Shown here in pieces: positions 46,302-54,753 of a stretch of 64,000 nucleotides of DNA (position 1 is the stretch's first letter; every line of letters begins with the position of its first letter). A program made the position numbers and the translations under genes. This stretch comes from Paraburkholderia fungorum. GTDB lineage: Bacteria; Pseudomonadota; Gammaproteobacteria; Burkholderiales; Burkholderiaceae. Where the stretch lies: positions 620,001-684,000 of the forward strand of contig NZ_FNKP01000001.1 in NCBI RefSeq assembly GCF_900099835.1, in the 5' to 3' direction. The notes under the pieces were generated by a model. The model did no database searches, was not told the DNA's origin, and saw only the letters and a list, made by a program, of their open reading frames with translations.

Positions 46302-46323
46302 TGTCGCAAACAGGGTAAGAAAG

Positions 46324-47433
46324 ATGTTCGTACTGCAACTGGCTTTGATCGGCCTGTGTATCGCGTTGTTGCCGCTGTCCTACGTGTGGGTCAAGGCCGA
46401 CGACAACAAATTCCGCAAGCTGGTCTGGCTGACCACCTTCCTCACGCTCGATCTGGTGATGTTCGGCGGCTTCACGCGCCTCACCGATTCCGGGCTCGGC
46501 TGTCCGGACTGGCCGGGCTGTTACGGCACGTCGTCGCCATTTATCGCGCATGCGGCAATCACGGCTGCGCATCAGTTGATGCCCACCGGGCCGGTCAGCA
46601 TGTCGAAGGCGTGGATCGAGATGATCCACCGTTACTTCGCGATGGCGATCGGCGTGCTGATCATCGCGCAGACCATCATTGCGTGGACTGCGCGGATCAG
46701 GCGCCGTCCGTTGCACGTGTCGCCGTGGTGGCCGACCTCGCTGTTGCTGCTGATTCTGGTGCAGGGCGCGTTCGGCGCATGGACCGTGACGATGAAGCTG
46801 CAGCCGATCATTGTGACCACCCACCTGCTGCTCGGTCTTGCGCTGCTCGGCACGCTCGGCTGGCTCGCAGCGCGGCTCACGCCGTTGCCCGCATTCGAGC
46901 CGGAAATCGCGCGATGGCGCGTCGCGGCGCTCGCGGGTCTGATTCTGCTGATCGCGCAAATCGCGCTGGGCGGCTGGGTCAGCACGAACTACGCGGTGCT
47001 CGCGTGCACCGACTTCCCGACCTGCAACGGCCAATGGATTCCGCCGATGGACTTCGCGCATGGCTTCCATCTGTGGCGCGCGCTCGGCATGACCGGTGAC
47101 GGCGACATGATCACCCAGGACGCGCTGGTCGCGATCCACTGGACGCACCGCACCTTCGCGATCGTCGTGGTGGCTTATCTGGCGTGGCTCGCGCTGAAGC
47201 TGCGCCGCTTCGAATCGCTGCGGCGGCCGGCGAGCGGCGTGCTGCTGGTGGTGATCATCCAGTTCGTCACCGGGCTGTCGAATATCGTCCTGCAATGGCC
47301 GTTGCCGATTGCGGTCGCCCACAACGGTGGCGCCGCGATCCTGCTGCTTTTGCTCGTTATGTTAAACTTTCGGATCGCTTATAGCCGTCCCGGCCGCGCC
47401 TCGCTCCCTGCGCGCGACGCCGCGCCAGCGTGA
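46324..47433 (+). CDS. ctaA: Haem A synthase
   Basis: CtaA (Cox15) oxidises the C8 methyl of haem O to make haem A. The 369-residue membrane protein has the [21 protein letters not shown] motif, paired histidines in [12 protein letters not shown] and [12 protein letters not shown], and [13 protein letters not shown]. It overlaps or abuts ctaB at its end, so the two haem-modifying enzymes are coupled. Confidence 0.95.
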   Translation: MFVLQLALIGLCIALLPLSYVWVKADDNKFRKLVWLTTFLTLDLVMFGGFTRLTDSGLGCPDWPGCYGTSSPFIAHAAITAAHQLMPTGPVSMSKAWIEMIHRYFAMAIGVLIIAQTIIAWTARIRRRPLHVSPWWPTSLLLLILVQGAFGAWTVTMKLQPIIVTTHLLLGLALLGTLGWLAARLTPLPAFEPEIARWRVAALAGLILLIAQIALGGWVSTNYAVLACTDFPTCNGQWIPPMDFAHGFHLWRALGMTGDGDMITQDALVAIHWTHRTFAIVVVAYLAWLALKLRRFESLRRPASGVLLVVIIQFVTGLSNIVLQWPLPIAVAHNGGAAILLLLLVMLNFRIAYSRPGRASLPARDAAPA

Positions 47434-47438
47434 CCTCC

Positions 47439-48344
47439 ATGGACAGCACAACACTCTCCCAAACACCCGGTAGCCGGGTCTCCCAGTACATCGCCCTGAC
47501 GAAGCCGCGCGTCACGCATCTCGCCGTGTTCTGCGCCGTCATCGGCATGTTTCTTTCGACGCCCGGCATGGTGCCGTGGACCGTTCTGATCGGCGGTACG
47601 GTCGGTATCTGGCTGCTCGCGGGTGCCGCGTTCGCCATCAATTGCCTGGTTGAACAGAAAATCGACGCGAAAATGCGTCGCACGTCGTGGCGTCCGTCGG
47701 CCCGCGGCGAGATCACTACCGCGCAGATTCTGCTGTTTTCTGCGGTGCTCGGCGGCATTGGCATGTACACGCTGTATCGCTTCGCCAATCCGCTGACCAT
47801 GTGGCTCACCATTGCCACTTTCGTCGGTTATGCGGTGATCTACACGCTGTTGCTGAAACCGGCTACGCCGCAGAACATCGTGATCGGCGGTGCATCGGGC
47901 GCGATGCCGCCCGCGCTCGGCTGGGCCGCAGTCACCGGTCACGTGCCAGGCGACGCATGGATTCTCGTGCTGATCATCTTCGTGTGGACGCCGCCGCATT
48001 TCTGGGCGCTCGCGCTGTATCGCCGCAAAGACTACGAAAACGCCGGTCTGCCGATGCTGCCGAATACGCACGGCGAGAAGTACACGCGTCTGCATATCCT
48101 GCTGTATTCGTTGATCCTGTACGCAGTCACGCTGATGCCGTTTATCTCCGGCATGAGCGGGGTCGTGTATCTGGTTTCCGCCGTGCTGCTGGGCGCCGTG
48201 TTCCTCGCCTATGCGTGGAAGATCTATCGGGAATATTCGGACGATCTGGCGCGCAGAATGTTTCGTTACTCGATCGTCTATCTGTCGCTGCTGTTTGCCG
48301 CGCTGCTGATCGACCACTATGCGCGTGCCCTGATCGGCGCGTAA
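47439..48344 (+). CDS. ctaB: Protohaem IX farnesyltransferase (haem O synthase)
   Basis: This 301-residue UbiA-family prenyltransferase converts haem B to haem O. It has [19 protein letters not shown], the Asp-rich [19 protein letters not shown] and the second motif [23 protein letters not shown]. The ATG at 47439 is preferred; a GTG at 47430 overlaps the ctaA stop. Nine membrane segments are expected. Confidence 0.95.
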   Translation: MDSTTLSQTPGSRVSQYIALTKPRVTHLAVFCAVIGMFLSTPGMVPWTVLIGGTVGIWLLAGAAFAINCLVEQKIDAKMRRTSWRPSARGEITTAQILLFSAVLGGIGMYTLYRFANPLTMWLTIATFVGYAVIYTLLLKPATPQNIVIGGASGAMPPALGWAAVTGHVPGDAWILVLIIFVWTPPHFWALALYRRKDYENAGLPMLPNTHGEKYTRLHILLYSLILYAVTLMPFISGMSGVVYLVSAVLLGAVFLAYAWKIYREYSDDLARRMFRYSIVYLSLLFAALLIDHYARALIGA

Positions 48345-48348
48345 TACC

Positions 48349-48966
48349 ATGCTCAAAAATCGCTTCGCGCGCGTGGCGCGTGCTGCTGTAGTGGCTTGCG
48401 CGCTCGGCGGCGCGTTGCTGGTGGCGGGCTGCGGCAAGCAGCCGCCGGCCTTCACCAATCTCGACATCACCGGCAATACGCAGTTCGGCAGCAATTTCTC
48501 GCTGCCCGACACGTCTGGAAAAATCCATACGCTGGCGGATTACAAGGGCAAAGTCGTCGTGCTGTTCTTCGGCTACACGCATTGCCCCGATGTTTGCCCG
48601 ACCACGATGGCGGAGTTGTCGCAGGCGTTGCAGCAACTCGGTCCTGAAGACGCCAAGCGCGTTCAGGTGCTGTTCGTCACCGTCGATCCCGAGCGCGATA
48701 CGCCTGAATTGCTCGCGCAATACGTGCCGGCGTTTAACCCGACTTTTGTCGGCTTGAGACCCGCCGATCAGGCGCAACTCACGAAGATCACCAAGGACTT
48801 CCGCGTCTACTACGCGAAGGTGCCAGGCAAGACGCCCGACAGCTACACGATGGACCACACGGCCGCGAGCTATGTGTTCGATACGGACGGCAAGCTGCGT
48901 CTGTTCGCGCGCGACGGTCAGGGCGCGACGCCGTGGGTGCACGATTTCAAGCTGCTGCTCGACTGA
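48349..48966 (+). CDS. SCO1/SenC copper chaperone
   Basis: This 205-residue protein delivers copper to the CuA site. A lipoprotein signal ends at Cys in LLVAGC, so it is membrane-anchored facing the periplasm. The copper motif is CPDVCP in GYTHCPDVCPTTM and the third ligand is in MDHTAASYVF. It begins 4 bases after ctaB and ends the cluster at a terminator. Confidence 0.94.
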   Translation: MLKNRFARVARAAVVACALGGALLVAGCGKQPPAFTNLDITGNTQFGSNFSLPDTSGKIHTLADYKGKVVVLFFGYTHCPDVCPTTMAELSQALQQLGPEDAKRVQVLFVTVDPERDTPELLAQYVPAFNPTFVGLRPADQAQLTKITKDFRVYYAKVPGKTPDSYTMDHTAASYVFDTDGKLRLFARDGQGATPWVHDFKLLLD

Positions 48967-48983
48967 TATTGCAGGGGCAAATG

Positions 48984-49016
48984 AAATGGGCGCGTGATTT
49001 GATCACGCGCCCATTT
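48984..49016. terminator. Bidirectional terminator after the SCO gene
   Basis: AAATGGGCGCGTGA and TCACGCGCCCATTT pair perfectly over 14 bases around TTTGA, between the convergent SCO and YciI genes. Confidence 0.85.
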
Positions 49017-49038
49017 TCAATTCAGGTCGCGGTAATTC

Positions 49039-49329
49039 TCAGTCCGGTATCGGCAGATTCAGACCCGGCGCGAGACGCGTGGTCTTGAACTCCGTCACGT
49101 CGTAGTGCGCGAGCTTCTGCACGACGAACGGATCGGTGGCGAGAATTGCGTCCAGTTTGTCCCGCTCGATGCGCACCGCCAGGATAATGCCGCCGTCGCG
49201 CGGCAGTTTCGGGCCTGCGGCCACGAAAATACCTGCTTCGAAGTATTTGGTCAGGAACGCGCGATGCGCGTCCAGCGCATCGTCGATACGGTCGAGCGGG
49301 GCGGTATAGGTGACGTTGATGACGTACAT
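49039..49329 (-). CDS. YciI-family protein
   Basis: This 96-residue protein has the YciI fold. Seen are MYVINVTYTAPLDRIDDALDAHRAFL with the conserved histidine, and AAGPKLPRDGGIILAV with the conserved aspartate. The biochemical role is not known for this member. The ATG at 49329 gives the usual start. Confidence 0.88.
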   Translation of the reverse strand: MYVINVTYTAPLDRIDDALDAHRAFLTKYFEAGIFVAAGPKLPRDGGIILAVRIERDKLDAILATDPFVVQKLAHYDVTEFKTTRLAPGLNLPIPD

Positions 49330-49608
49330 AGGCGTTCTCGAAAGCAATGGACTGAGCCGCTCACAGGCGCGGCCACGGTTTTCAATTATCGGTCAGACGC
49401 CGCCTGATTGCGTGCGCGGCGAGAGTGCAACGACGCGCGCCGCCCAACCCGCATACCCATATGCGATCGGGGTATTTCCCATCCCGCCGGGCATATGAGA
49501 CCATTTAGGGCTCAGTTGGCGGAGCGCTCGCCTTGCAGCGAATCGCCGCCGGCTTCCACCAGAATCTGACATCGATCAGAGCATCAACCAGAAACAGCGA
49601 GAAACACC

Positions 49609-50421
49609 ATGCAGCGCAGAAACATTCTTAAAGCCCTCTCGGCAGTGATCGCCGGTGCGGCGATCTTCACCAGCTTCGGCGCGCACGCCGACGACAAAGT
49701 CATCAAGGTCGGCACCATCGGCGGCCCGGATGCGCAGATCTGGGAAGTCGTCACCAAAGTGGCGAAGCGCGAAGGCCTGAACGTGAAGGTCATCGAATTC
49801 AACGATTACGTGCAGCCGAACGCCGCGCTCGACGCAGGCGATCTGGACGCAAACAGCTTCCAGCACCAGCCGTACCTCGACAGCCAGATCAAGCAGCGCG
49901 GCTACAAGCTCGTCAACGCAGGTCTCACGTACATTTCGCCGCTCGGCGTCTACTCGAAGAAGATGAAGTCGGTGAAGGACCTGCCGCAAGGCGCAAAGGT
50001 CGCTGTGCCGAACGATCCGTCGAATGAAAACCGTGCGCTGCTGTTGTTGCAGTCGCTGGGTCTGATCAAGCTGAACGCGGGTGCGGGTACGGGCGGCAAT
50101 AACGCGACCCCGCTCGATATCGCGGAAAATCCGAAGAAGATCAAGTTCGTCGAACTCGACGCAGCGCAATTGCCGCGCACGCTGGCTGATGTCGACGCTG
50201 CCGTGATCAACACGAACTTTGCGCTTGCAGCTGGCCTGCAACCGACCAAAGACGCGATTGCGCTCGAAGACATCCACAGCCCGTACGCGAACCTGATCGC
50301 TGTGCGCGCTCAGGATAAGGACAAGCCGTGGGTCAAGAAGCTGGTCGCCGCTTACCAGTCGGAAGACGTGCGCCAGTTCATCAAGACGCAGTTCAAGGGT
50401 TCGATGGTCCCGTCGTTCTAA
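49609..50421 (+). CDS. MetQ/NlpA-family substrate-binding protein
   Basis: This 270-residue periplasmic protein has a signal peptide ending near FGAHA and the MetQ-type core VKVGTIGGPDAQIWEVV, FNDYVQPNAALDAGDLDANSFQHQPYL and VPNDPSNENRALLLLQ. It should bind methionine or a related compound. No cysteine lipobox is present, unlike many MetQ proteins. The ATPase and permease genes (metN, metI) are not adjacent, so it is an unaccompanied copy. Upstream, CATATGC and GCATATG form a dyad at 49458-49497. Confidence 0.9.
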   Translation: MQRRNILKALSAVIAGAAIFTSFGAHADDKVIKVGTIGGPDAQIWEVVTKVAKREGLNVKVIEFNDYVQPNAALDAGDLDANSFQHQPYLDSQIKQRGYKLVNAGLTYISPLGVYSKKMKSVKDLPQGAKVAVPNDPSNENRALLLLQSLGLIKLNAGAGTGGNNATPLDIAENPKKIKFVELDAAQLPRTLADVDAAVINTNFALAAGLQPTKDAIALEDIHSPYANLIAVRAQDKDKPWVKKLVAAYQSEDVRQFIKTQFKGSMVPSF

Positions 50422-50484
50422 GCGACGCGTGACCGGGTGCAGGCTCGCGCGGCTTCATGTTCGCGCCGGGCCTGCGCTTCAACG

Positions 50485-51411
50485 CTACAAATCCAGCTCC
50501 CACCTTTCGACCGTCAGGTCCTTGCCGAAACGGCGCTCAGCCGCTGTGCCGGCCAGCCGGAAACCGGCGCGCTCGCAGAGCCGGCGCGGTTCGCCCAGCA
50601 TGCTGGCCGTGGTCAACGTGAGTTTTGTGTAACCCACGCGCCGCGCGAATCGCACGCATTCGCTGACCAGTTGCGTGCCGATCCCGAGCCGCTGCACGTC
50701 CGGCTCGACCCACAGCAAGCGCATGCCTGCCACCGTCGTCGATACCGCTACGACGCACACCGAACCCACCACCATGCCGTCCTGTTCGGCAATCCAGCAC
50801 GTCTCGCGTAGTGGATCGTTGCGCTGCGTGTAATCGGCGACCACTTTCGCGAGCAATCCCTCGAACGAGCGGTCCCAGCCGTATTCCGCCGCGAACCACT
50901 GCGCCTGCCGATGCACCAGCCATCCGCATTCGCCCGCGCGCGGCTGACGCAGCGTAATCAGTTCGTGTTTGGGTTTGCCGCCGAGGATTCGCTCGATCAA
51001 TCTCATCGCCGTGATCAACCGTTCCTGCGTGAGCGCCGTCAGGTCGTCGAGCAGCGCGCACACCTCTTCGATTGCAGCCGTGTCGAGCGGCGCATAGGCC
51101 GCGTGACCGATGTCGGTCAGGGCGATTAGCGACTGCCGCGCGTCCAGGTCGGACGGACGGCGCGTAATCAGATTGCGTCGCTCGAAACTGGTCAGCAGAC
51201 GGCTGAGATAACCGCTATCGAGACCGAGCGCCCGCCCCAGCACGGAAGCTGTCTGCGCACGTCCGCGATACAGCTCGTGCAGCACGCGCACTTCCGTTAG
51301 TGAGAATTCGCTTTTTGCGAGGTGCTCATGCAGAGCCCCGATGTGCTGCGTATAGAAACGGTTGAAATGGCGGACGGCCTGAGCACGTCGCAGCGCCTCG
51401 GAATCGGTCAA
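50485..51411 (-). CDS. MarR-GNAT fusion protein
   Basis: This 308-residue protein joins an N-terminal MarR winged helix (FSLTEVRVLHELYRGRAQTA, LGLDSGYLSRLLTSFERR) to a C-terminal GNAT acetyltransferase (about residues 155-308, with VEPDVQRLGIGTQLVSECVRFAR at the acetyl-CoA site). Such fusions are known as HTH-GNAT regulators; the acetyl acceptor and the controlled genes are not evident. A promoter lies just upstream. Confidence 0.9.
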   Translation of the reverse strand: MTDSEALRRAQAVRHFNRFYTQHIGALHEHLAKSEFSLTEVRVLHELYRGRAQTASVLGRALGLDSGYLSRLLTSFERRNLITRRPSDLDARQSLIALTDIGHAAYAPLDTAAIEEVCALLDDLTALTQERLITAMRLIERILGGKPKHELITLRQPRAGECGWLVHRQAQWFAAEYGWDRSFEGLLAKVVADYTQRNDPLRETCWIAEQDGMVVGSVCVVAVSTTVAGMRLLWVEPDVQRLGIGTQLVSECVRFARRVGYTKLTLTTASMLGEPRRLCERAGFRLAGTAAERRFGKDLTVERWELDL

Positions 51412-51452
51412 AGGCTGCTCCCCGGGGAATTGTTATGGCTTGGTACACACAA

Positions 51453-51480
51453 CTATATTTGAACGTAACTCTTTGACAAA
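51453..51480 (-). promoter_or_regulatory. Promoter of the MarR-GNAT gene
   Basis: Reading the minus strand, TTGTCA (51475-51480) and TATAGT (51453-51458) are 16 bases apart and lie about 40 bases before the start codon. Confidence 0.6.
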
Positions 51481-51694
51481 GCCAGCCACGCAAAGCGCGC
51501 GGCGTTACTGGGCTGTGCTGGTATTGAAGAGGTATTAATCGTGCTGCCGGATTCGATAGCGACAGCCCTCGTGAAGCGCTCACAGGTATCTTTCAATAGC
51601 CCGAATACGGGTAAATCCTTATCTCGAAAAAGGCTGCCCAGAAGCGCTTTCAAACCTCCAGAAGCCTTATCTGGTAAGGCTTTGCACGCTCCGA

Positions 51695-51744
51695 TACCAC
51701 CATGGAACCACTCGATTGACTGGTATTATGTTGGTTATATAATG
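51695..51744 (+). promoter_or_regulatory. GlcNAc cluster promoter with NagR-like operator
   Basis: TTGACT (51717-51722) and TATAAT (51739-51744) are 16 bases apart. Overlapping them is a dyad ATACCA (51695-51700) and TGGTAT (51722-51727). More GGTATT words occur at 51519 and 51530. GntR/HutC regulators of the NagR group bind such TGGTAT-type half-sites, so autoregulation is likely. The 382-base gap holds no gene. Confidence 0.6.
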
Positions 51745-51793
51745 GGCTCTCATTTTTCGTAGGCCGGTCTCTTTACAGCAGCCCCGGAGCCCC

Positions 51794-52528
51794 ATGGAAA
51801 CTCGCTGGTCCGCATTGATGCCCGACGCTCGCAACGTCACGCCGCTGTATTTGCAGCTGGCGCGCAATCTGGCGACGGCGATCCACTGTGGCGTGTGGTC
51901 GGCGGGTGAGGCACTGCCGTCGGAGCGCACGCTGTCGGACGCCATCGGCGTGTCGCGCATCACCGCGCGCAAGGCTATCGAGCTGCTGGTCGAACAGGGT
52001 TTGATCCGGCGGGCGCGGGGCGCGGGCAGCTTCATCACGCCGCGTGTCGAAGATCCGCTATCGCGGCTCACCGGCTTCACGAAGAAAATGCAGCAACGCG
52101 GTTTCCAGCCGGATTCGGTCTGGCTCGAGCGCGATATCCGCGCCGCCAACCGTGACGAACTGGTGCATCTCGGGCTGTCGCCCGGCGCGGCGGTGGCGAG
52201 TCTGCGGCGGCTGCGCCGCGCGGACGGCATCGTCATGGCGGTCGAGCATTCGGCGCTGCCGGCGGCGATCGTGCCCGATCCGCAGGCCATCGGCGTATCG
52301 CTTTACAGCTATCTGGAGCAGCGCGGGGCCGCCGTGGTACGCGCGTTGCAACACTTCCGGGCGGTCAACGCGTCGAGCGAAATCGCCTCGCTGATGGATA
52401 TCGAACCGCGCACCGCGCTGCTTGTCATTACCCGTATCGGCTATAGCGCCGATCAGCGCGCAATCGAGCTAACCGACACGTATTGCCGCGACGACTACTA
52501 CGACTTCGTCGCTGAATTGCGCACCTGA
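51794..52528 (+). CDS. nagR: GntR-family (HutC/NagR type) regulator
   Basis: This 244-residue repressor has an N-terminal GntR winged helix (PLYLQLARNLATAIHCGVWSAG ... PSERTLSDAIGVSRITARKAI) and a C-terminal UTRA ligand domain. Its position at the head of the GlcNAc genes suggests control by GlcNAc 6-phosphate or glucosamine 6-phosphate. CGGAG precedes the ATG. Confidence 0.9.
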   Translation: METRWSALMPDARNVTPLYLQLARNLATAIHCGVWSAGEALPSERTLSDAIGVSRITARKAIELLVEQGLIRRARGAGSFITPRVEDPLSRLTGFTKKMQQRGFQPDSVWLERDIRAANRDELVHLGLSPGAAVASLRRLRRADGIVMAVEHSALPAAIVPDPQAIGVSLYSYLEQRGAAVVRALQHFRAVNASSEIASLMDIEPRTALLVITRIGYSADQRAIELTDTYCRDDYYDFVAELRT

Positions 52529-52614
52529 AAGCCGGCCACGCGGCCGGCCGCCCGATGCGGCGCCAGCGGGCGCGATTCAGTCACACCCCGTATTACGCCT
52601 CACCAGAGAGACTC

Positions 52615-53718
52615 ATGCTGACCGGAAACATACTCACCACCGATGGGTGGATTCACGGCACGCTCGAATACGAAAACGGCCGCATCACGGCGCTGACAGG
52701 CAATCCCGTCGATCCGTCGACGAACGACGCGCCGTACATCCTGCCCGGCTTCATCGATCTGCACGTGCATGGCGGCGGCGGTTCCGACGTGATGGAAGCG
52801 GGCGACGCGATCGAAGTGATCGCCCGCACGCATGCGCGTTTCGGCACGACGAGCCTGCTCGCGACCACCATGACCGCGCCGCGCGACGAACTGATGAACG
52901 TGGTCGCCGGACTCGGCAACAACGCGAAGGCGCGCACGCCGGGCGGCGCGCGCGTGCTCGGCGTCCACCTGGAAGGGCCGTACATCAACCCCGGCAAGCT
53001 CGGCGCGCAGCCGGACGCGGCGGTCTCGGCGGTGATGGACGAGGTGCTGAAGTATCTGTCGATCGCGCCGATCCGCGTGGTTACGCTGGCACCGGAAATC
53101 GCCGGTCACATGGAGATCATCTCCGCGATGGCCGCGCGCGGCGTGCGCGTGCAACTGGGCCACTCGCTCGGCACCTACGACGACGCCGTCGCCGCGCTGA
53201 AGCACGGCGCGTGCGGTTTCACGCACCTGTTCAACGCGATGTCGCCGCTGCATCACCGCAATCCAGGACTCGTCGGCGCGGCGCTCGCGCACGCCGAATT
53301 CGCAGAAATCATTCCCGATCTGCTGCACGTCCATCCGGGCGCGATCCGCGCCGCGTTGCGCGCGATTCCGCGTCTGTACGTGGTGACGGACAGCACGTCG
53401 GCCACCGGCATGCCCGACGGCGAATACCGCCTCGGCAGCCAGCATGTGACGAAGTGCCTGGGGGGAGTGCGACTCGCCGACGGCACGCTCGCCGGCAGCA
53501 CGCTGACGATGGATCAGGCGCTGCGCAATCTCGTCTCGATCGGCTTGCCGATCGCCGATGTATCAAACCGTTTGTCGCGCTACGCCGCCGACTATCTCGG
53601 CATCGAAGACCGCGGCCGTATCGCGCGCGGTGCGTGGGCCGATCTGGTCGTGTTCGATCGTGAACTGGCGTTGACCGCGACTTACGTCGAAGGAGAAGCA
53701 ATTGTCGAATATGCTTAA
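52615..53718 (+). CDS. nagA: N-acetylglucosamine-6-phosphate deacetylase
   Basis: NagA removes acetate from GlcNAc 6-phosphate. The 367-residue amidohydrolase has the metal motif DLHVHGGGGSD, HLEGPYINP, VQLGHSLGTYDDA, THLFNAMSPLHHR and the catalytic aspartate in VVTDSTSATGMPDG. The ATG at 52615 gives the standard N-terminus. Its stop overlaps the next gene by 17 bases. Confidence 0.95.
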   Translation: MLTGNILTTDGWIHGTLEYENGRITALTGNPVDPSTNDAPYILPGFIDLHVHGGGGSDVMEAGDAIEVIARTHARFGTTSLLATTMTAPRDELMNVVAGLGNNAKARTPGGARVLGVHLEGPYINPGKLGAQPDAAVSAVMDEVLKYLSIAPIRVVTLAPEIAGHMEIISAMAARGVRVQLGHSLGTYDDAVAALKHGACGFTHLFNAMSPLHHRNPGLVGAALAHAEFAEIIPDLLHVHPGAIRAALRAIPRLYVVTDSTSATGMPDGEYRLGSQHVTKCLGGVRLADGTLAGSTLTMDQALRNLVSIGLPIADVSNRLSRYAADYLGIEDRGRIARGAWADLVVFDRELALTATYVEGEAIVEYA

Positions 53719-54718
53719 AGAGGCGCTGGCGTCCGCAGAAACGGTCGCCGCGCAACTCTCGGACACCTCGCATGTCGAGGCTCTCGCCGCGAAGCTGGCC
53801 GAACAGCCGCGCCATGTCGCGCTGACGGTCGCGCGCGGCAGCTCGGACCACGCCGCGAGCTACTTCGCGAGCCTGACGATGAGCCGCATCGGCGTGCCGG
53901 TCGCGTCGCTGCCGATGTCGGTCGCGACGTTGCAGCAAGCGCCGTTGCAGGTGCGCGATCAGCTCGCGCTGGCGTTCTCGCAATCGGGCAAGAGCCCGGA
54001 TCTGATCGGCACGATGCAGGCGTTGCGCAACGCGGGCGCGCTGACCGTGGCTGCCGTGAACGCGCCGGGTTCGCCTCTGGCCGATGCCTGCGAATGGCAA
54101 TTGCCTCTGGTCGCCGGCCCGGAATTGAGCGTCGCGGCCACCAAGAGCTACATCGCGATGCTGTCGATTTCCGCGCAACTGGTCGCGCATTGGCAGAAAG
54201 ACGCCGACCTGCTCGGCGCATTGAAGACGCTGCCCGATGCGCTGCAAAGCGCGGGCAAGCTCGACTGGTCGAAGGCCGTGGAAGAACTGCGCGGCGTTGA
54301 ACGCATGATCGTGATCGGCCGCGGGCTCGGTCTCGCGATTGCGCAGGAAGCCGCGCTGAAACTGAAGGAAACCTCCGGCATTCAGGCCGAAGCGTTTTCA
54401 AGCGCGGAAGTGCGCCATGGTCCGATGGAACTGATCGACCGTGATTACCCGTTGCTGGTTTTCGCACCGCGCGGCCCCGAACAGGCAGGCCTGCTGCAAC
54501 TCGCGCGCGACATGCAGGCGCGCGGCGCACGCGTGCTGCTCGCCGCACCGGACGACGTGCCCGAAGCGACGTTGCCGCTTGCCACCACCGCTCATGCGGC
54601 GCTCGATCCGATCGCCGCGATCCTGTCCTTTTACGTGATGGCCGCCGGCCTTGCCGCCGCTCGCGGACGCAATCCCGATGCGCCGCGCCATCTCAACAAA
54701 GTCACCGAAACTCACTGA
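53702..54718 (+). CDS. SIS-domain glucosamine-6-phosphate deaminase (NagB-II type)
   Basis: This 338-residue protein has two SIS domains as in the isomerase half of GlmS (ARGSSDHAASYF, FSQSGKSPDLIGTMQALR, ATKSYIAML). No classic NagB is present in the cluster, so it probably deaminates glucosamine 6-phosphate as the NagB-II type does. A TTG at 53702 is chosen because AAGGAG lies 6 bases upstream; an ATG at 53711 is too far from that site. It overlaps nagA by 17 bases. Confidence 0.88.
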   Translation: MSNMLKEALASAETVAAQLSDTSHVEALAAKLAEQPRHVALTVARGSSDHAASYFASLTMSRIGVPVASLPMSVATLQQAPLQVRDQLALAFSQSGKSPDLIGTMQALRNAGALTVAAVNAPGSPLADACEWQLPLVAGPELSVAATKSYIAMLSISAQLVAHWQKDADLLGALKTLPDALQSAGKLDWSKAVEELRGVERMIVIGRGLGLAIAQEAALKLKETSGIQAEAFSSAEVRHGPMELIDRDYPLLVFAPRGPEQAGLLQLARDMQARGARVLLAAPDDVPEATLPLATTAHAALDPIAAILSFYVMAAGLAAARGRNPDAPRHLNKVTETH

Positions 54719-54753
54719 CGAGAAATCAGATGCGACGTGTCGAGGAGTCCCGC

